Source: M50B91 sp964526665
GTDB lineage: Bacteria; Patescibacteriota; Gracilibacteria; UBA4473
NCBI GenBank assembly: GCA_964526665.1
Contig: CAZGJL010000018.1
Coordinates: forward strand, 1-18,101
DNA length: 18,101 nucleotides
Reading direction: 5' to 3'
Part shown: in pieces, positions 5,494-14,200 of the stretch
How the letters are laid out: each line of letters starts with the position of its first letter
How positions within the stretch are numbered: the first letter of the stretch is position 1
Position numbers and translations under genes: made by a program
Notes under the pieces: model-generated
Seen by the model: the letters and a program-made list of their open reading frames with translations, nothing else
Told to the model about the DNA's origin: nothing
Databases searched by the model: none

Positions 5494-6741
5494 TTAACGG
5501 CGTCGACGACGAGAAAATGCCATCAACCCAAATCCTAATGCTGCTACTCCAATAAATATTCCTGCAGGCCCTGTGCTTGGAAGTAATGGCGCAGATGCAT
5601 GAGTTGCACCTCCTTCAGCTCCTCCATCGGCCTGAGCAGAGTAAGCTTCTCCTTCCCCCGGAGAAATGGAATTTTCCCATGCCCAAAGCGTTCCTCGCAC
5701 ATCGTCTAATTGTCTTTTAAGGCCGGCAACAATCGCACCACCCTCTGTATCCTCATTTCTTTCTGTATTACGAAAAACCACTGCAGCATTCCATCGTAAT
5801 GCTGCTCTCAATTCTTCTCCTGACATCTCTGAAGTATCAATTGGCTCTCTTTGAGCATTACTTCCTGTAAAACGGATATATCCTTGTCGAGCTGGTCCAG
5901 CTAATAATGCTGATTGCCCTGTGCGTTTTACTGTTGCTCCTTCAATATCTACATCATCTATTTCAAAAATTTCAATTGCGCTTTCATCATCACTCGCAAC
6001 ACATTCTGTAACACTTTCATTAAAAACAAATCCTCTATCACAACTTATCTGACAATATGGCACCTGTCCCCCAGAACCATTTACTATTTCTTTGTCCGGA
6101 CAATCCTCAAATTTTTCTCGCACAAGAGTAACTTCATTTGCTGCTGCTATATCCACTACACATAATTGCCCCTGAATAATACAAAAGTCATCTTCTCCAA
6201 TTGTCTCTATCGTATCTTCCGTTTTCGTCGCAATCCATACTTTTGTAAGATCTGGAACACTTACTGGCAAAACCAATGTTGCCTCCGGAGAAAACTCGAA
6301 TTTTTCATTTCCCAGTCCTAATGAATAAGTATCCAATGCAACTGTTTGACTTCCTACATGATTCCCTGAAACGGAAAAATCTATAGATTCTGTTGTAGTT
6401 CGTCCAAGGACTGGTGAATCTAATTTCCCTGTCCACCAAACCTTTTGGTCATTCTCTCCCCACGTACGTTCACTCGTAACACTTGTTCCTCCCCAAACAA
6501 TTAAACGCGACATCCCCCCATCCTTACGTGCTCCAATAGTTACGGAACCTGTTCCTGCAAGAAATGCTGTACTTGTTCCTACTGTTACTTCCGTATCCTC
6601 TGGCGCTTCAACATCCGAAAGGTTTACCGTATCATAAAAGAATAAATCATCTATAACTTCTCCTGAAATAGTTTCTGCAGCAGAACAAAACGATATTGTC
6701 CCAATACACATAAGTGATATACGGAGTAATTTTGAATTCAT
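5494..6741 (-). CDS. LPXTG-anchored surface protein, function unknown
   Basis: 415 residues from the ATG at 6739-6741; a TTG three codons upstream is less likely. The signal peptide covers residues 1-22 (KLLRISLMCIGTISFCSAA). The mature part is acidic and rich in T, S, V and G, likely beta-sheet. A cysteine-containing segment spans about 187-247 (Cys 187, 194, 214, 230, 234, 247), with YCQISCDRGF typical of small disulfide modules. The region before it (DVEAPEDTEV...STAFLAG) and after it (DVDIEGATVKRTGQSALLAG) look faintly alike, perhaps two copies of one domain. The C-terminus has LPSTG (387-391), a hydrophobic span IFIGVAALGFGLMAF and RRRRR: a complete sortase signal. Sortase would link it to peptidoglycan or another surface acceptor. 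It has its own promoter and terminator and is divergent from a second exported protein. The extracellular function is not recognised. Confidence 0.9.
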   Translation of the reverse strand: MNSKLLRISLMCIGTISFCSAAETISGEVIDDLFFYDTVNLSDVEAPEDTEVTVGTSTAFLAGTGSVTIGARKDGGMSRLIVWGGTSVTSERTWGENDQKVWWTGKLDSPVLGRTTTESIDFSVSGNHVGSQTVALDTYSLGLGNEKFEFSPEATLVLPVSVPDLTKVWIATKTEDTIETIGEDDFCIIQGQLCVVDIAAANEVTLVREKFEDCPDKEIVNGSGGQVPYCQISCDRGFVFNESVTECVASDDESAIEIFEIDDVDIEGATVKRTGQSALLAGPARQGYIRFTGSNAQREPIDTSEMSGEELRAALRWNAAVVFRNTERNEDTEGGAIVAGLKRQLDDVRGTLWAWENSISPGEGEAYSAQADGGAEGGATHASAPLLPSTGPAGIFIGVAALGFGLMAFSRRRRR

Positions 6742-6767
6742 CTTTAACAAGGGGATTATTTGACGTC

Positions 6768-6797
6768 ATTCTAAACAACTTTTGTGCCCATGTTCAA
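6768..6797 (-). promoter_or_regulatory. Promoter of the LPXTG surface-protein gene
   Basis: On the minus strand the -35 TTGAAC (6792-6797) and -10 TAGAAT (6768-6773) are 18 bp apart. The 8-bp palindrome TGACGTCA (6761-6768) sits at the predicted start site. Confidence 0.6.
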
Positions 6798-6886
6798 CTT
6801 TTTTACTCGAAACTGGGTAGATTTTTTATACAAACCGTGTTCTTGTGGTATTGCAAACATATTCAAACCAATATATCCTTTTGACA

Positions 6887-7474
6887 ATGAAAATTATTCT
6901 ATTTGCGTTTTTTATTGTTCTGAGCAGCACCGTTTCTGCAAAAATATTAGAATGCCCACGAATAAACGATTACCAAGAAATCATCGAAAAAAATAATGAC
7001 GCATGGTGTAATTCCGATCGTTTTAACGAAAGCAGTGCTAATAAACTTTTTGAAAAAGAAGTAACCAAGTTCCAAGAAGATAATCTTCGTCCCCTCCTAC
7101 AAGACAATACTCATGACGTAAAATGGCTAGTACGAAAATCAACACAAGACATGCGAGAACACGCCTTTTGTTTTGAGTTTATTTGTAGAACTCTTCAAAC
7201 AGAGTGTGCTGAATATAAAACATATAGTGTTGGCAATGAGGCAGAAAATTGGTGTAATACACGTGCAAAAGAATTTGGAAAAATAGAACAACGAAAAGTA
7301 AAAGAAGTCGTCATTGCAAATCAAAAACGAAAATCACAAAGTAATCTACGAGAAAAAATGCGTGCCATAGAAGTTCGCACGTTAAAACTATTTATTCCTC
7401 AATTACAAAAGTTTTTCGCAGAGTATCGTTTTTTCACTGAAAAAGTACCGACCTTCCTGAGCAAACCACTCTAA
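6887..7474 (+). CDS. Exported six-cysteine protein, function unknown
   Basis: 195 residues from the ATG at 6887-6889; an in-frame TTG at 6845 would spoil the signal peptide. Residues 1-18 are a signal peptide (MKIILFAFFIVLSSTVSA). The mature protein is helical and highly charged with six cysteines, in ILECPR, AWCNS, FCFEFICRTLQTEC and NWCNTR. The even count in an exported protein suggests disulfides. There is no LPXTG, lipobox or membrane anchor, so it is probably secreted or wall-associated non-covalently. No family is recognised. It is divergent from the LPXTG gene across a 145-bp gap. No Shine-Dalgarno is seen; a possible promoter is TTTACT (6802-6807) with TTTATA (6825-6830). No terminator is obvious before the purA promoter. 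Confidence 0.8.
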   Translation: MKIILFAFFIVLSSTVSAKILECPRINDYQEIIEKNNDAWCNSDRFNESSANKLFEKEVTKFQEDNLRPLLQDNTHDVKWLVRKSTQDMREHAFCFEFICRTLQTECAEYKTYSVGNEAENWCNTRAKEFGKIEQRKVKEVVIANQKRKSQSNLREKMRAIEVRTLKLFIPQLQKFFAEYRFFTEKVPTFLSKPL

Positions 7475-7539
7475 GTTTGGCAGATATAAAAACGAAGAAA
7501 CCCGTTTCAAAACCGTCATAAAAAATCTCTTCTTTATTG

Positions 7540-7568
7540 TTGACACTCCTCACTCAAACTAGGAAAAT
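7540..7568 (+). promoter_or_regulatory. Promoter of purA
   Basis: The perfect -35 TTGACA (7540-7545) and -10 GAAAAT (7563-7568) are 17 bp apart. It overlaps the upstream in-frame TTG at 7537, which therefore cannot be the translation start. Confidence 0.6.
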
Positions 7569-7602
7569 TCTAACGCATATTAATCCTCTCCCCCTTTTTA
7601 TC

Positions 7603-8889
7603 ATGAAAAAAATGCTCTCAAATCTCGGTAAACACGTTGCTATTGTAGGAACTCAGTGGGGAGACGAAGGAAAAGGAAAATTGGTTGATTCTATTTCAGG
7701 AAAATTTGATCTCGTGTGCCGTTTTTCAGGTGGAGCAAATGCAGGACATACTATTGTCGTAGATGGAACTAAATTCATATTTCATCTACTCCCAAGTGGG
7801 ATGTTACATCCCAAAACTATCGGTGTGATTGGAAATGGTACCGTAGTGGACCTTCCAGACATGCTCAATGAAATTAAACAATTAAGTGATGCTGGACTCG
7901 GAAATGTCGGTGATCGAGTAAAAATATCTCTTCGTGCTCACGTATTACTAAGCTATCACAAAGAAATTGACCAAGAGCTTGAACGAAGAAAAGGCGACCA
8001 AAAAATCGGAACTACTGGACGCGGAATTGGTCCAGCATATGCAGACAAGACTGCACGAATTGGAATCCGATGTGAAGATCTTCTCGATATAGATCTTTTG
8101 AAAGAAAAAATTCACCAAAATTGTGCGTTCCATTCGGAAAATTACGGACTCACTCTCAATGCTGAAGAAGAAATTGCAAACCTACTTGCCGTACGAGAAC
8201 AGATCAAACCATTGCTCTGTGACACACGTAAATTTTTGCATGAAGAAATGAAAGCTGGTAAAACAGTGCTTTTCGAAGGAGCACAAGCTCATCAACTAGA
8301 CATTGACCACGGAACATATCCCTTCGTCACCAGCTCTCCCGTTTCTACTGGTGGAATATGTACCGGACTTGGAATTCCACCACAAAAAATTGAAGGGGTT
8401 ATTGGTATTGCAAAAGCATACTGTACTCGTGTTGGGGCAGGACCGTTTCCAACAGAACTTGAAAATGAAGCAGGAGAAATGTTGCGTAAAAACGGACATG
8501 AATTCGGTGCCACAACTGGACGTCCTCGTCGTTGTGGATGGTTTGACGTTCCAGCAACGAAGAACTCCATTGAAACGGCAGGAGTAAATATGGTAAATCT
8601 TACCAAACTTGATGTCCTTTCTGGAATGAAAGAACTACAAGTGGCTACGAAATACACACTCGATGGAACCGAAATTTTTAATGTTCCGACTACAAAGAAA
8701 AATTTCAAAAAACTCATTATTGATTACAAATCATTTCCTGGATGGGAAGAAGATATATCAGATGTTCGAACATTTGATGAGCTTCCAGAAAATGCAAAAA
8801 AATATGTATTGGCTCTCGAAGAAATGATTGAATGTCCTATCCAAGCAATTGGAGTAGGAGCAGACCGGAATGCATTAATTTTTCGTTAA
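7603..8889 (+). CDS. purA: Adenylosuccinate synthetase
   Basis: 428 residues from the ATG at 7603-7605; a second ATG lies at 7612. Hallmarks are the P-loop GTQWGDEGKGKLVD with catalytic Asp, GGANAGHTIVVDG with the catalytic His, GTTGRGIGPAYADK, FEGAQAHQLDIDHGTYPFVTSS, TRVGAGPFPTEL, EFGATTGRPRRCGWFD, NLTKLDVLSG and the C-terminal GVGADRNALIFR (guanine site). It joins IMP and aspartate with GTP to make adenylosuccinate, the first committed step to AMP. Length is normal (E. coli 432). The upstream extension from the TTG at 7537 is rejected because the promoter lies inside it. It precedes dnaA in the same direction with a 129-bp gap that holds a separate dnaA promoter. Confidence 0.97.
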   Translation: MKKMLSNLGKHVAIVGTQWGDEGKGKLVDSISGKFDLVCRFSGGANAGHTIVVDGTKFIFHLLPSGMLHPKTIGVIGNGTVVDLPDMLNEIKQLSDAGLGNVGDRVKISLRAHVLLSYHKEIDQELERRKGDQKIGTTGRGIGPAYADKTARIGIRCEDLLDIDLLKEKIHQNCAFHSENYGLTLNAEEEIANLLAVREQIKPLLCDTRKFLHEEMKAGKTVLFEGAQAHQLDIDHGTYPFVTSSPVSTGGICTGLGIPPQKIEGVIGIAKAYCTRVGAGPFPTELENEAGEMLRKNGHEFGATTGRPRRCGWFDVPATKNSIETAGVNMVNLTKLDVLSGMKELQVATKYTLDGTEIFNVPTTKKNFKKLIIDYKSFPGWEEDISDVRTFDELPENAKKYVLALEEMIECPIQAIGVGADRNALIFR

Positions 8890-8898
8890 AATTCGGTA

Positions 8899-8916
8899 AA
8901 ATTGTTTCCACAATTT
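8899..8916. promoter_or_regulatory. Dyad with DnaA-box-like core upstream of dnaA
   Basis: AAATTG-TTTCCA-CAATTT is a 6-bp perfect inverted repeat. Its centre contains GTTTCCACA (8904-8912), one mismatch from the DnaA-box variant TTTTCCACA. It lies 26 bp before the dnaA -35. It could be a DnaA autoregulatory site or a weak hairpin after purA. Confidence 0.3.
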
Positions 8917-8941
8917 GTCCATACTTTTCTAAACTTTTTAC

Positions 8942-8970
8942 TTGCTCTTGGGAAAAATCTTTGCTACAAA
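8942..8970 (+). promoter_or_regulatory. Promoter of dnaA
   Basis: The -35 TTGCTC (8942-8947) and -10 TACAAA (8965-8970) are 17 bp apart. The start site is predicted near 8977, directly before the dyad at 8978-8996. Confidence 0.5.
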
Positions 8971-8977
8971 ATTTCTC

Positions 8978-8996
8978 GTGCAAAGAAGTTTTGCAC
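8978..8996 (+). promoter_or_regulatory. Inverted repeat in the dnaA 5' leader
   Basis: GTGCAAA-GAAGT-TTTGCAC is a perfect 7-bp inverted repeat with a 5-nt spacer, at the predicted transcript 5' end and 22 nt before the dnaA ATG. It could be a 5' stabilising hairpin in the mRNA or an operator in DNA. Confidence 0.45.
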
Positions 8997-9018
8997 ATTC
9001 CCCTCCCCAAAATTCAAA

Positions 9019-10440
9019 ATGGACAAAAATCAAGTCTGGAATGCTGTTCTTGCTCGTATGGGCGAAAAAATTTCTCGTATGGAATTTCTGACTTGGTTCA
9101 AAAAAGTTGAAATATCTCAAATCTCTGGAGGGGCTGTTGAGCTTGTTTGTCCAACAGAAATGAATGCTAATTGGCTCCAGTCAAAATACTACAGTTTGAT
9201 CTTGGCCAATATTCAAGCTGTTATGCCTGAAATTGATAAAATATTTTTTCGTATCGACTTGTCTCTCGCTGATAACGAATCTACAAATGAAGACCCTGAA
9301 GTTTTTGCTGCACCGACAAAACCTCGAAAACTTAGAAACAAACCTGAAGCACGAGTTGCCCCAGGACTAAATACACGCATTACACAGGAAAAATTCTCTC
9401 TAGACAGCTTCATAGTCGGAGATGAAAATCAATTCGCTCACGCAGCCTGTCAGGCTGTTGTAACAAGTACCTGTGATCCAAAGGTAAAGGCTCAATACAA
9501 CCCTTTGTTTATTTTTGGAGGAGTTGGACTTGGGAAAACGCACCTGATCCAAGGAATTGCAAATGATATACGACGGCAAAGCCCTGAATCTGTTGTACTC
9601 TATGTTACCTCTGAGCGATTTATAAATGAAATTGTTCAGGCGATTAAAAATAGAAAAACTGATGAGTTCCGAAAAAAATATCGACGAGTTGATGCGTTTA
9701 TTCTTGATGATGTTCAGTTTTTTGAAGGAAAAGAAAAAACACAAGAAGAACTCTTTAATACATTCAATGACTTATTTGAATTTGGAAAACAAATAGTATT
9801 TGCAGCAGATCGTCCACCATCCGAATTGCTAGGCATAAGCGACCGACTGAGAAGTCGTATGGGATGGGGATTATTGGCTGATGTAAAAATGCCAAATTTT
9901 GAAACACGTATCGCAATTATTCAATCAAAGATGAAAGAGAAACAACTTCTCTTGCCTCCCGATGTTCAAGAATTCATTGCTACAAATATCCGACACAATC
10001 TTCGAGAGCTAGAAAATATTTTGAATCAAATTTCTGCTGAAATGGATTTACAAGGAATTTCTCCTACGCCACAAACAGTTGGAAAAATATTTCGTTCTAT
10101 AAATCCAGAAAGAGAGATTGAAATAAAAGCCGATGGGACATCTTCCCTTGCTCGATGCACAGATGATCTTATTACTATAACTTCTGATTATTTTCAGGTT
10201 CCAGCAACAGAGCTTCTTGGTTCTTCTCGAAAAAAGGAAATTGTATTTCCCCGACAAATTTGCTGGCTCCTGTGTAAAGATATTTTGAAAATGAGTTTTG
10301 AGGCCATTGGTGAAGACTTCGGTGGAAAAAATCACACCACAATCATGCACGGAATACGAAAAATTCGAACTCTTGCTCGAACCGATAGTCAAACCGCTCG
10401 ACACTTACACGCACTCAAAAAGGATTTGGGGCTCAAGTAA
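9019..10440 (+). CDS. dnaA: Chromosomal replication initiator protein DnaA
   Basis: 473 residues from the ATG at 9019-9021; the open frame extends upstream to a TTG at 8902, but the promoter and hairpin lie in that stretch and homology starts at MDKNQVWNAVLARM. Domain I is residues 1-80, followed by a short basic linker (domain II). The AAA+ domain III has Walker A GGVGLGKTHL, Walker B DAFILDDVQFF, the sensor/box VII region SDRLRSRMGWGL and sensor II LRELENILNQ. Domain IV has the DnaA signature FPRQICWLLCKDILKMSFEAIGEDFGGKNHTTIMHGIRKI (described by its parts: FPRQICW and GGKNHTTIMHG). The protein binds DnaA boxes and opens oriC. The usual GGRDHTTV loop reads GGKNHTTI, replacing a base-contacting Asp with Asn. 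It is followed by small unknown genes rather than dnaN. Confidence 0.97.
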   Translation: MDKNQVWNAVLARMGEKISRMEFLTWFKKVEISQISGGAVELVCPTEMNANWLQSKYYSLILANIQAVMPEIDKIFFRIDLSLADNESTNEDPEVFAAPTKPRKLRNKPEARVAPGLNTRITQEKFSLDSFIVGDENQFAHAACQAVVTSTCDPKVKAQYNPLFIFGGVGLGKTHLIQGIANDIRRQSPESVVLYVTSERFINEIVQAIKNRKTDEFRKKYRRVDAFILDDVQFFEGKEKTQEELFNTFNDLFEFGKQIVFAADRPPSELLGISDRLRSRMGWGLLADVKMPNFETRIAIIQSKMKEKQLLLPPDVQEFIATNIRHNLRELENILNQISAEMDLQGISPTPQTVGKIFRSINPEREIEIKADGTSSLARCTDDLITITSDYFQVPATELLGSSRKKEIVFPRQICWLLCKDILKMSFEAIGEDFGGKNHTTIMHGIRKIRTLARTDSQTARHLHALKKDLGLK

Positions 10441-10482
10441 CCTATCACGACATTCACTAAATTATTTTTTATTAAATGACTC

Positions 10483-10515
10483 TTGACATATCTGGATAAT
10501 TTATTATCGTAAAAT
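10483..10515 (+). promoter_or_regulatory. Weak candidate promoter of the 62-residue gene
   Basis: A perfect TTGACA (10483-10488) is present, but -10 candidates are badly spaced: TATTAT (10502-10507) at 13 bp and TAAAAT (10510-10515) at 21 bp. No dnaA terminator is evident upstream. Confidence 0.25.
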
Positions 10516-10543
10516 AAGTGTATTTCTTTCACTTTTTTATAAA

Positions 10544-10732
10544 ATGCCAGGAAATGGTGACTGTTTCAAACGACCAGGAGTTAAATGTGATTTCACTACT
10601 TGTACAGATTCTAAATGCGAAGGAGTAGATGAAGGCGCACCCGATGATGATTATGATGATGAATTAGAAAAAAAATCAGCAGAGGCAATGAAAAAAACTT
10701 CTAAAAAGATTGGTACTACTATCGAAGATTGA
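10544..10732 (+). CDS. Small acidic four-cysteine protein, unknown
   Basis: 62 residues. Cysteines lie at 7, 15, 20 and 25 (C-x7-C-x4-C-x4-C) in the N-terminal half, followed by an acidic run DDDYDDE and a Lys-rich, probably helical tail. There is no signal peptide or membrane segment, so a cytoplasmic metal-binding (zinc) site is more likely than disulfides; this is inference. It starts 103 nt after dnaA and converges with the gene at 10719-11012, overlapping its end by 14 nt. It has a TGA stop and no Shine-Dalgarno. The regular cysteine spacing and sensible composition favour a real gene. No family is recognised. Confidence 0.6.
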   Translation: MPGNGDCFKRPGVKCDFTTCTDSKCEGVDEGAPDDDYDDELEKKSAEAMKKTSKKIGTTIED

Positions 10733-11012
10733 ACGTTGAGGCTTCGAGAGACTTAACTTCAAATTTTTGCGTACAATCTGTTTCTTTAATGAGACAGGTT
10801 GTTCCTTTTTTGTGTGGGCATAAAATTTCAAACACTCCTGCTCGTGTTTCTTTCAATCCAATTTCAGGAATAAATCCTTCATTTTCACCCACCTTGCATC
10901 CCACCAAAACTACATCTGTATTCTCAACTTTCTTAAAAATAGAATTCATAACAAACCCATCAGAAAGCTCCTTTTCATATTTCTCAAGTATTTCTGATCT
11001 GTTGAGAGTCAT
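10719..11012 (-). CDS. Small four-cysteine protein, unknown
   Basis: 97 residues. A charged helical N-terminus (RSEILEKYEKELSDGF) is followed by a probable beta-rich core (NTDVVLVGCKVGENEGFIPEIG, then ETRAGVFEILCPH). Cysteines are at 39, 65, 73 and 80, the last three clustered in CPHKKGTTCLIKETDC. There is no export signal. The start ATG (11010-11012) lies inside the 3' end of the upstream small gene (29-nt overlap), so the two are probably one translationally coupled operon. The stop is TAG. It overlaps the end of the convergent 62-residue gene by 14 nt. No family is recognised. Confidence 0.65.
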   Translation of the reverse strand: MTLNRSEILEKYEKELSDGFVMNSIFKKVENTDVVLVGCKVGENEGFIPEIGLKETRAGVFEILCPHKKGTTCLIKETDCTQKFEVKSLEASTFNLR

Positions 11013-11199
11013 TTAGTATTGATAGAATTTCTGTGTGATGCGCATCACCTATTATTTTCAAGTTCCAGAAACATGTCCCACAAATAGTAGGCTTTCCAGT
11101 TGGTCCATATCTATTTTTCTCTGCCTCCGCATAAGGTGTCTCCTTCGCATTTTTTTCACAAACCCGTCTATAGCTACAGTTGTCAGATTCAGGCGTCAT
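10984..11199 (-). CDS. Small four-cysteine protein, unknown
   Basis: 71 residues from the ATG at 11197-11199. The frame is open back to a GTG at 11259, but a TTGACA promoter lies inside that extension, so the inner ATG is preferred. Cysteines are at 8, 14, 40 and 43; the last two form a CGTC knuckle followed by FWNLKIIGDAHHTE, whose two histidines could also bind metal. There is no signal peptide. It is the first gene of a two-gene unit with 10719-11012, 62 nt after the mfd stop in the same direction. The stop is TGA. Function is unknown; a small zinc-binding protein is the best guess. Confidence 0.5.
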   Translation of the reverse strand: MTPESDNCSYRRVCEKNAKETPYAEAEKNRYGPTGKPTICGTCFWNLKIIGDAHHTEILSILNDSQQIRNT

Positions 11200-11223
11200 G
11201 TCATAAAAATTACTTTCTACTAA

Positions 11224-11252
11224 TAAATATAACTTATTAATAAAAATGTCAA
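11224..11252 (-). promoter_or_regulatory. Promoter of the small four-cysteine operon
   Basis: On the minus strand a perfect TTGACA (11247-11252) is followed by TATATT (11226-11231, 15-bp spacer) or TATTTA (11224-11229, 17-bp spacer). It starts only 10 nt beyond the mfd stop and places the transcript start upstream of the ATG at 11199. Confidence 0.5.
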
Positions 11253-11261
11253 TTCTCACTA

Positions 11262-14200
11262 TTACTTCTTCTTTACAGCCAATAAAATAATATCACTCAC
11301 TAATTCGTCATACCAATTCACTGGTAATTGATCGAGCTTCAGTTTCAAGGCTGTTCCAGTGATGGTCCACTGATATTTCCCTTTTTGAACCAAACCAAAA
11401 ATCTGGTCTGGTGTAAAATTCCGTCCCATTCGTAAGACCATTTCATAGGACTTGTGAGAAGAACGATTTATTTTCACTCCTGACAAATTAGTGGCTCTTA
11501 GTAACATTTTTAATCGAATCACTCGACATAAATTTTCAACTTCAAGAGGTAATATTCCAAAATCTAAACGTAAATCCCGACGCATCTCATCCAAATGGTC
11601 TATTGTCTCTGCTGATGCCAATTCCTGATATACACGAATTTTTTCTGCAGTATTGGGAATGAAGTTTACTGGAATATATGCTGATAATGGAATCTCGACA
11701 GTAATGTTTTCTGTCTCTTCAATTTCTTCTGAAATCTCTCCTCGGCGCATCTGATCGACTGTCTTGTTCAACATTCTCATGAAATGAGACACTCCTACGT
11801 TTTTGATTGTTCCCGCTTGATTTACGCCCAAAACTTCTCCCGCTCCACGAATTTCTAAATCACGCATGGCAATTTGAAACCCTGAACCCAGTTCATTTGC
11901 TTCTACAATCGCACGAAGACGTTTTTTTGCCTCTAGGGCTAACTTCTGTCCATGGTAGAGAAAAAATGCGTACGCCTGGGTACGCCCTCGTCCTACACGA
12001 CCACGCAACTGATATAACTGTGAAAGACCAAATTTTTCTGCACGAGATACAATTAATGTATTTGCGTTCGCCAAATCAATTCCATTTTCAATAATAGTAG
12101 AAGCAATTAACACATCTGCTTCTCCGTTTTTAAAAGCGCGTATTTTTTGCTCCAATTCTTCTGGTTTCAATTGTCCGTGAGCGACAAGAAATTTTACTTC
12201 TGGTATTAATCCTTCTAATTGTTTTGCCAAACCATCGATCGAACGAACTTCATTATGCAAGAAATAAACTTGCCCACCACGCGCTGTTTCAAAAAGAATT
12301 CTTTCTCGAATAAGATTCAAATTATATTTACGAACTTCTGTTACCACTGGCAAACGTCCTGGTGGTGGCGTTGTAATGGTAGAAATATCTTTCAGCTTAT
12401 TAAGACTCATATTCAACGTACGTGGAATAGGTGTCGCTGTCATCGTCAAAACATCGACGCCTGATCGCATTTTTTTCAGTTTCTCTTTTTGATTCACGCC
12501 AAATCGCTGTTCTTCATCAACAACAATTAATCCCAAGTCTTTAAATTTAATATCTCCTGATAACAAACGATGTGTTCCAATAACTATATCAATCAATCCC
12601 AATTCTATTTTTTTCAAAATATCACGTTGCTCTGCTGCAGATTGAAATCGTGATAATAAAGCAATTTCTACTCCAAAATTTTTTCCGACAATACGCTTTT
12701 GAAACGATTGCCAGTGTTGTTCTGCCAAAATTGTAATTGGCGCCAAAATTACTGCCTGCATATTGCTACGAAAAGCCTTAAATGCAGCACGCATTGCAAT
12801 TTCAGTTTTTCCAAATCCTACATCTCCACATACTAATCGATCCATTGGTCGTACATTTTCCATATCCATTCGAACGTCTGTCCATGCACTTTCCTGCCCC
12901 GGTGTAAGCTCATAGGGGAATCCGTCATTAAATTCATGCATCATTTGATCATCTGGCTGAAACACTTTTCCTTTTGCCAATTCTCTCGATGCATAAAGTT
13001 TCAAAAGTTCTTTTGCTATTTTCTCTGCTTCAACACGTAATTTTTTTTGAGAATGTTGCCAATCACTCGCTCCAAGACGAGTTAATTTCGGAGCATCATC
13101 TCCCAGAAATTTTGTTATCTTTTCTGCCGAAGCAACAGGAATAAAAAGCTTATCATTTCCCGCATATCCTAATCGCAAAAATTCACGTGTTCCCAGTTCT
13201 ACGCCCAAATCCCTCCGAACAATCCCTTCGAATTTCGCCACTCCATGATCTGAATGCACCACGTAATCCCCTGACTTCAGGGCTAACATCAATTCTGTAT
13301 TTATTCCTGAAATTGCTTTTTTTTGTCGCGATGTTCGATAAAATTGAAAAATTTCCCGATCCGTCAGAAAAACAAATTTTCGTTCGTTATTTTGAAAAGA
13401 GTGGGGGGAAAATTCTCCTGCTTCCAAACGAACTATTTTCACGGTACTGGGAGTCCTATCCAATAAATCTTCCGTGTACATAATCTCATTCTCTCGAAAA
13501 ATTTTCTCTAATTCCTCAAATTTCTTTGTAGCAATAGCAATCGTAAATCCTCTATGAAAACGTTCTTTTATATCTACAACAAAATCAGGCACTGTATAAA
13601 AAGGAAGTACCGAGAAAAAATTAAGATGAAAAAATTTCTCATCTTCTCCCGGGAAAGTCGTGAATTTAATTGTTGGAAAAGGTGTTTCTGGAATTTCATT
13701 TCCATCTAAATCATCAGCCAAAAATACACTCGGCATGTCCGCAGGAAGCAATTCCCACAATGTTGATCCACAGGCTTCTCCGAATTTCACCGGAAAGGCT
13801 GTAATTTCATCTCTTTCTGAAAGTTCATTATTTTTCTCTTGATCAAGAGTAGCAATACGTTCTATCTGATCACCAAATAATTCAATACGGATGCAAGCTT
13901 CCTCATTGATAGGAAAAATAAAAAGATTTTCTCCTCGTCTTACGAACTCTCCCGGAGTAAGAATGCGATCTTCCGCTGGCGCATATCCAATTTGTTCTAA
14001 TTGTTCAAATATTTCAAAAATATGAATCGTCTTCCCTGTTTTTATAACAACCGCCTCTGATTTAAATGTTTTTTCTTTTGGAAAACGCTGCTGACATGTT
14101 TTTTCAAAATCCTCAAAAAGCAGCAACATTGGTTTCTCCTCTCGCGCAAGAGCTAATACTTTGTAGAGCTGAACTGGTTCTAATACCGATGGTATTTCTA

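Noticed and set aside
7475..7530. GAAAC/GTTTC hairpin after the six-cysteine gene as a terminator
   Set aside because: The loop would be too small for the full stem and no T-tract follows.
7537..7602. Upstream extension of PurA from the TTG at 7537
   Set aside because: The purA promoter (7540-7568) lies inside it, and family homology starts after the ATG at 7603.
8902..9018. Upstream extension of DnaA from the TTG at 8902
   Set aside because: The dnaA promoter and leader hairpin lie there; DnaA homology begins at 9019.
11200..11259. GTG start for the 71-residue protein (20 extra residues)
   Set aside because: A perfect TTGACA and a -10 lie within this stretch, so the transcript probably begins downstream of the GTG.
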